NCBI GenBank assembly: GCA_913061025.1 | Contig: CAJXUJ010000060.1 | Span: 1-7,456, forward strand | DNA from: an uncultured Actinomycetes bacterium | Lineage (GTDB): Bacteria; Actinomycetota; Actinomycetes; S36-B12 | Reading direction: 5' to 3' | DNA: 7,456 nt | Part shown: positions 1 through 6,698 of the stretch, piece after piece | Numbering within the stretch: position 1 is the first letter of the stretch | How the letters are laid out: every line of letters starts with the position of its first letter | Translations under genes and position numbers: made by a program | The notes under the pieces: generated by a model | What the model was told of the DNA's origin: nothing | Seen by the model: only the letters and a program-made list of their open reading frames with translations | Database searches by the model: none

Positions 1-47
1 AGCGGGTCGGTGGGCTCGGGAGTCGGCTCGGCGGTGGGCTCTGCAGC
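1..47 (-). repeat. Short Glu-Pro-Thr repeats encoding the kinase's outer tail
   Basis: After the third PASTA repeat the kinase frame encodes AEPTAEPTPEPTDP, and the DNA shows a 10-base direct repeat (CGGTGGGCTC on the + strand, at 8-17 and 32-41). This is a low-complexity Pro/Thr/acidic tail. Whether it is a C-terminal tail or a linker to a further domain cannot be told, because the window ends here. Confidence 0.6.
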
Positions 48-1748
48 GATCGACACCGTGATCGTCACAACCGACCCACGTTCGAGCGATGTTCCCGGCT
101 GCGGCGACTGCGCCAGCACGACGCCCGGGTTCTCCAGAGCCGACTCTTGCTCGATGACCTGGATGTCGAAGCCCGCCTGGGCGATGTCACTTCGAGCCTG
201 GGCGACCGAGACACCAGAAACGTCGGGCACCTCGACAAGTCCCGACGACACAACAACCGCAACGGCGCTACCCGCGGCAAGCTGCGCGCCCTCGGCCGGA
301 TCCTGCGCCAGGACGTAGCCGGCTGGCTGGTTGGAGTCTTCCTCCGTAACTTCACCAAGTTGCAGGTTCGCATCCCCCAACGCGGTCCGAACCGCGTCTA
401 GGGACGTCAGTCCGAGTAGCTGAGGCACGGTCGCCTGCTCACGCCCGGTGCTGATGGTGACGTTAACCGCCTGCCCCATCTCGATGCTTTCACCGGCAGC
501 CGGCTGCTGGGCGATGATCGTCCCGGGCTCGCGCTCCGAGATCTCGGGAGTCTGCGCACCGAGCCGGAGCTCGAACTCGGCGAGCTGCGTGGTTGCCTCT
601 TCGAGTGTGAGTCCGTCGAGATTCGGCACGTTGACGAGATCGGCAGTGGTCCCGCCGAAGACGAACCGACCGATCGCCAGCGCCCCGAGGACCGCAATGG
701 CGACCGCGGACAGGCTGATTACCCAGAAGATCGTGCTGCGGCCTGCGCGACCACGGCGTCGCCGGGATGTGTCGTAAATCGGATCGCCGTATCCACCATC
801 GCCCGCACCAGCTCCAGCGGCCTGCACAGGTGCCATCTGTCGAGTCGAGTCGGCGACGATCGTTGGAACGGCAGCAGTGACCGGTGCTCCGGCAATTGCA
901 CGCTCGACGTCGGCGCGGAATTCCGTTGCACTCTGGTAGCGATCGTCGGCTCGCTTGGCCAGACCGCCGAGGACCACGGCGTCGATCTCGGGTGATACAC
1001 CGGAATCGACCTGCGACGGTGGCGTGGGCATCTCGCTCACGTGTTGGTACGCGATGGAGACGGCACTTTCACCGGTGAAGGGTGGCTTGCCAACGAGGAG
1101 TTCGTAGAGCAGTACGGCTGTTGAGTACAGGTCACTGCGGGCGTCAACCACTTCACCGCGCGCCTGCTCGGGAGATAGGTACTGCGCAGTTCCCATCACC
1201 GCGGACGCGGACGTCATCGTTTGGCCGGACTCGTTCACCGCTCGTGCGATGCCAAAGTCCATGACCTTGACGTCTCCGGTGCGGGTGAGCATGACGTTGG
1301 CGGGCTTGATGTCGCGGTGCACGATCCCGTGCCGGTGCGCGTAGTCGAGCGCGGTGAGTACGCCGGCGGTGATCTCGAGGGCGCGCTCGGGTAGCAGACG
1401 TCGACCGCTTGCGAGCAGTTGGCGCAGCGTCATGCCATCGACGTATTCCATGACGATGTAGGGAACGACGACGTCCTGACCGTTGGGGTCGGTGAGGGTG
1501 TCTTCACCCGTGTCGTAGACAGCAACGATGTTGGGGTGGTTCAGTGCCGCGGCGCTTTGCGCCTCGCGCCGGAAGCGAGCCTGGAATGTCGGGTCCTTCG
1601 CTAGGTCGGGACGCAGGATCTTGATGGCAACTCGGCGACCGAGCCGCAGATCGCGTCCCTCGTGAACCTCGGCCATGCCGCCACGACCGATGACCTCGCC
1701 GACCTGATAGCGGTCGCCGAGCATCCTGCCGGGCTCAGCCTCTGTCAC
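1..1748 (-). CDS. pknB: PASTA-domain Ser/Thr protein kinase, PknB type (3' end cut by window)
   Basis: Transmembrane eukaryotic-like Ser/Thr kinase; 582 codons are visible and no stop is reached. Kinase domain, about residues 12-285: Gly-rich loop GRGGMAEV (21-28), VAIK lysine K43, helix-C glutamate E62, catalytic HRDIKPAN (D146), DFG (D164), GTAQYLSPEQARG (186-198). A basic juxtamembrane stretch (329-337) precedes one membrane segment (about 339-361). Outside the cell lie three PASTA repeats, about 369-435, 436-503 and 504-567, then a Glu/Pro/Thr-rich tail cut by the window edge. The GTG start at 1748 sits 5 bases after GAGAGGA; an ATG eight codons later (1724) is a weaker alternative. In this family the outer repeats bind muropeptides or lipid II, and the kinase phosphorylates cell-wall and division proteins. 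The gene lies 98 bases after pbpA, where mycobacteria have pknA; the PASTA repeats mark it as PknB rather than PknA. The activation loop is unusual: the Thr matching M. tuberculosis T171 is T179, but the T173 position is Ala181. Confidence 0.95.
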   Translation of the reverse strand, partial: MTEAEPGRMLGDRYQVGEVIGRGGMAEVHEGRDLRLGRRVAIKILRPDLAKDPTFQARFRREAQSAAALNHPNIVAVYDTGEDTLTDPNGQDVVVPYIVMEYVDGMTLRQLLASGRRLLPERALEITAGVLTALDYAHRHGIVHRDIKPANVMLTRTGDVKVMDFGIARAVNESGQTMTSASAVMGTAQYLSPEQARGEVVDARSDLYSTAVLLYELLVGKPPFTGESAVSIAYQHVSEMPTPPSQVDSGVSPEIDAVVLGGLAKRADDRYQSATEFRADVERAIAGAPVTAAVPTIVADSTRQMAPVQAAGAGAGDGGYGDPIYDTSRRRRGRAGRSTIFWVISLSAVAIAVLGALAIGRFVFGGTTADLVNVPNLDGLTLEEATTQLAEFELRLGAQTPEISEREPGTIIAQQPAAGESIEMGQAVNVTISTGREQATVPQLLGLTSLDAVRTALGDANLQLGEVTEEDSNQPAGYVLAQDPAEGAQLAAGSAVAVVVSSGLVEVPDVSGVSVAQARSDIAQAGFDIQVIEQESALENPGVVLAQSPQPGTSLERGSVVTITVSIAAEPTAEPTPEPTDP

Positions 1749-1753
1749 TGCGT

Positions 1754-1760
1754 TCCTCTC
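1754..1760 (-). promoter_or_regulatory. Ribosome binding site of the kinase gene
   Basis: GAGAGGA lies 5 bases before the GTG at 1748 and supports that start over the ATG at 1724. A second purine-rich motif (GAGGAG, 1775-1780) further upstream has no start codon at a usable distance. Confidence 0.7.
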
Positions 1761-1806
1761 GTTGTGCCCGAGTACTCCTCGTAAGCGGGCGTGTCATTGT
1801 CTCAGG

Positions 1807-1829
1807 TGTGGGTGGCGCTTGTGCCCACA
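1807..1829. repeat. Small inverted repeat downstream of pbpA
   Basis: TGTGGG (1807-1812) and CCCACA (1824-1829) are perfect reverse complements separated by 11 bases. They could form a 6-bp stem in the mRNA, 18 bases after the pbpA stop codon. No T-run follows, so it is not a typical intrinsic terminator. It may only be a chance pairing in GC-rich DNA, or a weak mRNA-stabilising hairpin. Confidence 0.3.
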
Positions 1830-1846
1830 GACATTCGTGTTCGCGC

Positions 1847-3295
1847 TTAGCGGCGCTCGAGCACCGCCTCGATGACGTCTTTCGCAATCGGCGCCCCAAG
1901 GCCGTTTCCGCTGACCTCCTCGGCTCCGGCGTCCTCGACCAGCACCGCCACGGCCACCTGCGGGGCTGCCGCCGGCGCGAAGGCGACGAACCAGGCCACC
2001 GTCGGACGATCGTCACCCGTCTGCGCGGTTCCAGTCTTACCTGCCACTCGGACGTCCGGGATACGTGCGTTGGTTCCGGTGCCGTTCTCGACGACGTTCA
2101 CCATCATCTCGGTGAGAGCCAGGGCCTCACTGGGACGAAGGGCGTCGGCGAAGACCTCCGGCTCGGTGGTTTGCAGGATCGTGAGATCTGGCGCCCGCAC
2201 TTCCTGGATCAGGTACGGCACCATCGTGCGGCCGCTGTTTCCGATCGCCGCGGTGACCATCGCCATCTGCAGGGCGGTCGCGCGGACATCGAACTGTCCG
2301 ATCGCACTCATTGCCGTTTGCGGCTCATCTGGATCGGCGGGGAAGCGTGACGTTGCGGCGCGCAATGGGATCTCGAATCCGGTATCGAATCCGAAGAGCT
2401 CGGCCTGATCACGAATTGCGTCCGCGCCCAGTTCGTTGCCGAGCCAGGCGAACGCTGTGTTGCAGGAGATCGCCAATGCATCGCGCAGGGTCACCTTGCC
2501 GCCTGGTCCGCACTGACGACGGTTCCAGTTACGCAATTCCTTGTCGGTCAACGGGAGGTCGTAGGTGCGAGGCCCGGGTATCACTGAGTTCGGGTTGAAG
2601 CGCCCCGAAGACAACGCGGCCGCGGCCGTGACCAACTTGAATGTCGATCCCGGTGGATTGAGCGAGACGATCGGCCGATTCAACAGCGGCTTGTCTGGAT
2701 CCGCCTCCAGCTTGTTGTAGTACTCGCGGATCTCCGCTGGATCATGGCTGGAGAGTTTGTTTGGATCGAACGACGGTGATTGAACCGACGCGAGAATCCG
2801 ACCGGTGGCGGGTTCGATCGCGACGACCGCGCCCTTCTTACCGCGAAGACCCAGGTAGGCCGCACGTTGTGCAGCCGCGTCGATGGTCGTTGTGACGGCA
2901 CCACCGACAGGTTGCCGCCCGGACACCAATTGCTGGATCCGATCGACGGCGAAGATGTCGGCTTTTCCGTTCAGAATCCTGTTCTCGGTCCGCTCTAGTC
3001 CGGTGGCTCCGTAGATGAGTGAGTAGAAGCCGGTGATCGGTGCGTACAACTTCGGGTTCGAGTAGCGACGCAGGTAGGTGAGCGTGTTTCCGGTCTCGAC
3101 CGAGCGAGCAACAGGATCGGTGCCCACCAGGATTGGGCCGCGCTCGCGGTCGTACTCGGCCAACAGGATGCGCTGGTTACCCGGCCGATCCCGGTAGTCA
3201 CCGGCGTTGACCACCTGAATGATCGTGATGTTCACCAGCACTGCCACCATCAGCAGCGCGAAGACAAAGGAAAGCCGGCGTATCTGACGGCTCAT
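1847..3295 (-). CDS. pbpA: Class B penicillin-binding protein (peptidoglycan D,D-transpeptidase), PbpA
   Basis: Cross-links peptidoglycan on the outer face of the membrane, probably as partner of the adjacent RodA. 482 residues, close to the 491 recalled for M. tuberculosis PbpA. A single N-terminal membrane anchor (about 8-30) follows a short basic tail. The non-catalytic region spans about 31-140 and the transpeptidase domain about 150-482. Active-site motifs are all present: STFK (nucleophile S217, K220), SCN (277-279) and KTGTA (420-424). Two cysteines, C262 and C278, are placed so that they could form a disulfide beside the SCN motif. The ATG at 3295 is 7 bases after a GAGGA that overlaps the rodA stop, so the two genes are likely translationally coupled (10-base gap). 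The reading frame is intact. In mycobacteria the orthologue affects septation and cell shape and is reported as a PknB substrate; that role is inferred here from family and context. Confidence 0.96.
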   Translation of the reverse strand: MSRQIRRLSFVFALLMVAVLVNITIIQVVNAGDYRDRPGNQRILLAEYDRERGPILVGTDPVARSVETGNTLTYLRRYSNPKLYAPITGFYSLIYGATGLERTENRILNGKADIFAVDRIQQLVSGRQPVGGAVTTTIDAAAQRAAYLGLRGKKGAVVAIEPATGRILASVQSPSFDPNKLSSHDPAEIREYYNKLEADPDKPLLNRPIVSLNPPGSTFKLVTAAAALSSGRFNPNSVIPGPRTYDLPLTDKELRNWNRRQCGPGGKVTLRDALAISCNTAFAWLGNELGADAIRDQAELFGFDTGFEIPLRAATSRFPADPDEPQTAMSAIGQFDVRATALQMAMVTAAIGNSGRTMVPYLIQEVRAPDLTILQTTEPEVFADALRPSEALALTEMMVNVVENGTGTNARIPDVRVAGKTGTAQTGDDRPTVAWFVAFAPAAAPQVAVAVLVEDAGAEEVSGNGLGAPIAKDVIEAVLERR

Positions 3296-3302
3296 AAGCG
3301 AG

Positions 3303-3307
3303 TCCTC
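3303..3307 (-). promoter_or_regulatory. Ribosome binding site of pbpA, overlapping the rodA stop
   Basis: GAGGA begins inside the rodA TGA stop (3306-3308) and ends 7 bases before the pbpA ATG. This arrangement favours re-initiation by ribosomes finishing rodA, which would keep the glycosyltransferase and transpeptidase in step. Confidence 0.7.
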
Positions 3308-4712
3308 ATACCGCCCGCACCACCTGGGTCATGGCGTCATCCGGTGACGGAGCCACGGGTGCTGGCCTTCGCGCTCGATCGGAGATGCGCAGCAGGATCG
3401 CAACGATCACCCAGTTGGCGACCAACGACGACCCTCCGTAGGACAAGAACGGAGTGGTGAGGCCGGTGAGCGGAATGAGTCCGGTGACGCCGCCGATGAT
3501 CACGAACACCTGGATAGCGAGAACGATGGACAGACCCGCGGCGAGAAGTTGTCCGAAGGAGTCACGTGCGGCAACCGCCGTCCGCAGACCGCGCTCGATC
3601 AAGATCGCGTAGAGCAGCACCAACGCGAACAGCCCGGTGACACCGATCTCTTCACCGAGTGCGGCAACGATGAAGTCGGTCTTGGCGAACGGCACCAGGT
3701 TCGGAAAGCCTTGACCGAGCCCGGCACCCAGCACTCCGCCGTTGGCGAGGCCAAAGATCGATTGCACGATCTGGTAGCCGCCGGTGTCTGCGTACGCCCA
3801 CGGGTCGAGCCACACCGTTACGCGGGAACGAACGTGCGCGAAGTTGTAGTACGCCAGAACAGCGCCGACCATGAACAGCAGGCCGCCGAGGATGATCCAC
3901 GAGCGTCGCTGCGTCGCGATGTACAACATGGCGACGAACAAACCGAAGAACAACAACGACGTACCCAGGTCTCGTTCGAACACCAACACGGCGAGCGAAA
4001 CAAGCCACGCGATCACCAAGGGACCGAGGTCCTTCAAACGTGGCAGCTCGATACCGATGAACTTCGTGCGCACCACGGCGAGTGAATCCCGCTTCGCAAC
4101 CAGGTACCCGGCGAAGAAGATCGTGAGCAGAATCTTCGCTGCTTCAGCGGGCTGGAAGGACAGGTCTCCGACCCTGATCCACAGCGTTGCGCCATTGACC
4201 GTTGTACCGATTCCTGGGACGAGCGGCAGCACCAGGAGTACGAGGCCGGCAAGTCCGAGTGTGTAGGTGTAGCGCGCGAGCCGCCGGTGGTCCTGCAGTA
4301 GCACCAGCACCGCGATGAACAGGATCGTTGCCACCGAGAACCAGGTGAGTTGTGAATAGACGTCCGGGGTGGGCATAGGGGAATCACTCAGGGTCGCCCG
4401 CCGAGCCGATGCAACGTCGATGCGATAGATCATCAATAACCCGAGCATCGTCAGCAATGTCGCCACCGGGAGCATGATCGGATCGGCGTACTTCGCAACG
4501 ATGCGAATCGTGATGTGCATCGCGAGAGCAAGACCGCCCACCACACCCGCGGTGATCCACAGCCGGGGAGTCATGCCCTCGCCGGAGACCCAGCCGATCT
4601 GCATGGTGCCGAGGAGGCCGATTCCCCAGGCCATGACGAGCAGAAGCAATTCGACCCAGCGTCGTGTGGGCTTCTTTCGCACCGGGGCCTCGATCGTTCC
4701 CTGGAGACTCAC
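3306..4712 (-). CDS. rodA: RodA/FtsW-family (SEDS) peptidoglycan glycosyltransferase
   Basis: Integral membrane enzyme that polymerises lipid II into glycan strands. From the GTG at 4712 it has 468 residues, almost the recalled length of M. tuberculosis RodA. Many hydrophobic helices run from about 20 to 443, with short charged ends. SEDS signatures: NGATLWIRVG (173-182) followed by FQPAEAAK, the essential acidic residue in ERDLGTS (D248), the GGYQIVQS loop (311-318), the TDFIVAALGEEIG segment (345-357) and the PFLSYGGSS motif (421-429). The frame extends upstream to an ATG at 4781, but that would overlap pstP by 73 bases. The GTG at 4712 has a strong AGGAGG site, forms a 4-base GTGA overlap with the pstP stop, and gives the usual family length, so I prefer it. 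With pbpA directly downstream, the pair probably forms one glycosyltransferase-transpeptidase complex for elongation. FtsW is a related alternative, but operon position argues for RodA. Confidence 0.95.
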   Translation of the reverse strand: MSLQGTIEAPVRKKPTRRWVELLLLVMAWGIGLLGTMQIGWVSGEGMTPRLWITAGVVGGLALAMHITIRIVAKYADPIMLPVATLLTMLGLLMIYRIDVASARRATLSDSPMPTPDVYSQLTWFSVATILFIAVLVLLQDHRRLARYTYTLGLAGLVLLVLPLVPGIGTTVNGATLWIRVGDLSFQPAEAAKILLTIFFAGYLVAKRDSLAVVRTKFIGIELPRLKDLGPLVIAWLVSLAVLVFERDLGTSLLFFGLFVAMLYIATQRRSWIILGGLLFMVGAVLAYYNFAHVRSRVTVWLDPWAYADTGGYQIVQSIFGLANGGVLGAGLGQGFPNLVPFAKTDFIVAALGEEIGVTGLFALVLLYAILIERGLRTAVAARDSFGQLLAAGLSIVLAIQVFVIIGGVTGLIPLTGLTTPFLSYGGSSLVANWVIVAILLRISDRARRPAPVAPSPDDAMTQVVRAV

Positions 4713-6208
4713 GGTGCCTCCTCTACGGGCTCGTTGCTGAGGCTTCCGGGGCAACCGGCGGGCGGGAAGATCGTTCGACACTCACTCGCTCGTGTTTGAA
4801 GTTCGTCGACGATGCGTTGGGCGTCAACTTGGCTTTCGGCGGGGATGCCCTTGCTCACCAGTTCTTGATCGAACAGTGGCAGTTCACCTACGGGGATATC
4901 GGTGTCGGTCTGCAATGTGGACAGCGAGATCGTGCCGAGGTTGCCCTGAATCCCCTGATAGACGGCTACCGTTCCGGTGCCAGCGCTGCCGTTCACCGCC
5001 ACATACCACTGCGTTTGCAGCCAGGCCTGCGCACCGATGAGTGCCCCGTAGGTGACGGCGGCGATCGCGGCTACCAACGCCGTGTAGATCGCTACCGACT
5101 TCAGGCGCCTCTTGCGTCGTTGCTTACGTGCCGCAGCCTCGCGCGCATCCCGCATCGCCTGTTCCGCGGCGGGAACAACGATCTCGGCGTCCACCAACGG
5201 TTGAGGTGCGGTCGGGGGACCGCCATCGACGGGCGGCAGAACATCGGGGGCGTCGGGATCGGGCTGTGAATCATCGGGGAAGCGGACGCCGGGAAGTTGT
5301 GCGCGCACCCGTGGCTCTCCAGCAGCTCCGACCACCACCGGCGCGAAAAGACTGTCTTCGCCGACATCGGACGCAATGACGTCGGCAACAACAACGGTGA
5401 CGTTATCTGGCGCGCCGCGCTCCAACGCGAGGTCGACGAGTCGAGTGACGCAGCCGGTGGGATCGCTCATCGTGAGAGCGCCAGCGATGTCCGCCACGTC
5501 GACGAATCCGGATAGTCCGTCCGAACAGAGCAGGTAGCGATCACCGAGCCGTGCTTCACGGACGGAGAGGTCGGCCTCCACTGGATTCATGCCGTCAAGG
5601 GCGCGCATCAAGAGCGAGCGTTTGGGGTGAGTGGCGGCCTGCTCTTCGGTGATGCGACCGGCATCGACCAGCGTCTGCACGTAGGTGTGATCGTGGGTGA
5701 GTTGCGTTAGCTCGTGGTCGCGGAACAGATACGCGCGCGAGTCCCCGACGTGCACGATCGCCACGCGACCGCCGAGCCAGTACAAACCGGTGACGGTTGT
5801 TCCCATGCCGGTGAGGTCGGGTTCCTCGGTGATGATCGCGTTGATGGTTTCACCGGTGGAGTCGATGGAGTCGGTGAGTGCGTTCAACAATTCCGATGAC
5901 GACGGCGGGTGCACATCCAGATCCGCGACCGTTGCCACCGCCACGGCCGACGCCAATTCACCGGCCGCGTGACCACCCATACCGTCCGCCACCAGCAGCA
6001 AACGCGGACCGGCATAGCCGGAGTCCTCATTTCCCTGACGCACGAGCCCAACATCGGAGCGGGCGGCGTAACGCAGCCCCAGTGGACGTTCATCCGACGG
6101 AACAACAAGCGCGGCCTGACCGTCGTCGTCGATTTCGATGACGTTATCCAACTCAGTGGCGTCGTCGTTCGAATCGGTTGCGTCGACCGGGGGAGTCTCG
6201 TCGCTCAT
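4709..6208 (-). CDS. pstP: Membrane-anchored PP2C-family Ser/Thr protein phosphatase, PstP
   Basis: Removes phosphate from Thr/Ser of the PASTA kinase and its substrates; Mn-dependent in the family. 499 residues. Acidic N-terminal extension (1-43), then the PP2C domain at about 44-280 with metal-binding and core motifs: RSDVGLVRQGNED (50-62, D62), VADGMGGH (73-80, D75), GTTVTG (136-141), VHVGDSRAYL (152-161), LLCSDGLSG (226-234, D230) and GAPDNVT (265-271, D268). A Pro/Asp-rich linker (about 305-340) and a basic stretch (361-370) lead to one membrane segment (about 372-394). The outer domain of about 105 residues (395-499) contains VAVYQGIQGN (414-423) and two cysteines, C477 and C486. The ATG at 6208 is 6 bases after the fhaB stop and has only a weak AGAAG upstream. 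No ATG or GTG lies closer to the PP2C domain than this extension, which supports the long N terminus, though a TTG at codon 20 is conceivable. Confidence 0.96.
   Translation of the reverse strand: MSDETPPVDATDSNDDATELDNVIEIDDDGQAALVVPSDERPLGLRYAARSDVGLVRQGNEDSGYAGPRLLLVADGMGGHAAGELASAVAVATVADLDVHPPSSSELLNALTDSIDSTGETINAIITEEPDLTGMGTTVTGLYWLGGRVAIVHVGDSRAYLFRDHELTQLTHDHTYVQTLVDAGRITEEQAATHPKRSLLMRALDGMNPVEADLSVREARLGDRYLLCSDGLSGFVDVADIAGALTMSDPTGCVTRLVDLALERGAPDNVTVVVADVIASDVGEDSLFAPVVVGAAGEPRVRAQLPGVRFPDDSQPDPDAPDVLPPVDGGPPTAPQPLVDAEIVVPAAEQAMRDAREAAARKQRRKRRLKSVAIYTALVAAIAAVTYGALIGAQAWLQTQWYVAVNGSAGTGTVAVYQGIQGNLGTISLSTLQTDTDIPVGELPLFDQELVSKGIPAESQVDAQRIVDELQTRASECRTIFPPAGCPGSLSNEPVEEAP
4717..4722 (-). 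promoter_or_regulatory. Strong ribosome binding site of rodA inside the end of pstP
   Basis: A perfect AGGAGG (within AGAGGAGG) lies 4 bases before the GTG at 4712. It decides the rodA start: the longer frame from the ATG at 4781 would run through it. The GTG overlaps the pstP TGA as GTGA, a typical sign of translational coupling. Confidence 0.75.
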
Positions 6209-6214
6209 CGTGGA

Positions 6215-6697
6215 CTACTTCTGAATGACGAGTGTGGTGCGGCCAACTCGAAGTGGCGCGCCGACAGGAAGGACGGTGGGTGTGGTCAGTCGGGTGCGGT
6301 CGATCCAAGTGCCGTTGGTCGAGCCAAGATCCTCGGCGACCCACGCCCCCTCGGATTCATAGATGCGGGCGTGGCGGCTCGACGCGTAGTCGTCATCGAT
6401 CACGATCGTGGAATCCGGTGCGCGGCCCAGGGTTATCTGTGCTCCCTCGAGGGGAATCTCGGTTCCGGTGAGAGGACCCTCGGTGACGACGAGTCGGGTT
6501 CCCTTGACCTTCGAACGGCGTGACGTGCGCCCGGACTTACGGCCGCGCTGGCTTCGAGCCGGTGTTGCCGCCACCTCGGTCCCCGAGGCCGATTCGCCAC
6601 GAAGGTCTTTTCGGAGAGCCAGGAGTGCGAACACCACGAACAACCACAGCAAACCCAGGAAGGTGAACCGGGCGAGGGTGAGCGCGAGCTCGGACAC
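6215..6697 (-). CDS. fhaB: Membrane-anchored FHA-domain protein, FhaB type
   Basis: Small phosphothreonine-binding protein held at the membrane. From the GTG at 6697 it has 160 residues, near the 155 recalled for M. tuberculosis FhaB. One N-terminal membrane helix (about 11-28), a basic linker rich in Arg, Lys and Ser (48-66), then a C-terminal FHA domain (about 68-160) with the conserved GR (91-92), SSRH (106-109) and STNGT (126-130) that contact the phosphopeptide. An ATG at 6730 in the same frame would add 11 residues and overlap fhaA by 32 bases. The GTG is preferred because it lies one base after the fhaA stop, has GGAG 8 bases upstream, and gives a family-like N terminus leading straight into the membrane helix. 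The neighbours suggest it recruits phosphorylated partners to the elongation or division machinery. Which proteins it binds cannot be read from the sequence. Confidence 0.93.
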   Translation of the reverse strand: MSELALTLARFTFLGLLWLFVVFALLALRKDLRGESASGTEVAATPARSQRGRKSGRTSRRSKVKGTRLVVTEGPLTGTEIPLEGAQITLGRAPDSTIVIDDDYASSRHARIYESEGAWVAEDLGSTNGTWIDRTRLTTPTVLPVGAPLRVGRTTLVIQK

Positions 6698-6698
6698 G

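Larger units (their letters stand above)
1749..1846. other. 98-base gap between pbpA and the kinase gene
   Basis: This is the only sizeable non-coding stretch in the window. It contains a short inverted repeat near the pbpA stop and the kinase ribosome binding site near its left end. I see no convincing -35/-10 pair, no terminator with a T-run and no remnant of a kinase gene. In mycobacteria pknA occupies this place. A weak internal promoter for the kinase is possible but not shown by the sequence. Confidence 0.6.

Noticed and set aside
1735..1797. A 20-codon open frame starting with ATG at 1797 and overlapping the kinase start, as a possible leader peptide
   Set aside because: It has only a weak purine run upstream and no distinctive sequence; it looks like chance.
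1807..1829. Inverted repeat after pbpA as an intrinsic terminator
   Set aside because: The stem is only 6 bp with an 11-base loop and no T-run follows on the minus strand.
1808..2350. Long open frame on the + strand (180 codons) opposite pbpA
   Set aside because: It is antisense to a clear pbpA frame, has an Arg/His-rich composition typical of GC-rich shadow frames, and shows no recognisable domain.
3549..4085. Long + strand frame (178 codons) opposite rodA
   Set aside because: Antisense shadow of conserved SEDS helices, rich in Gln, His and Glu, with no domain.
4664..5269. Long + strand frame (201 codons) opposite the end of pstP
   Set aside because: Antisense shadow with no domain or convincing ribosome binding site.
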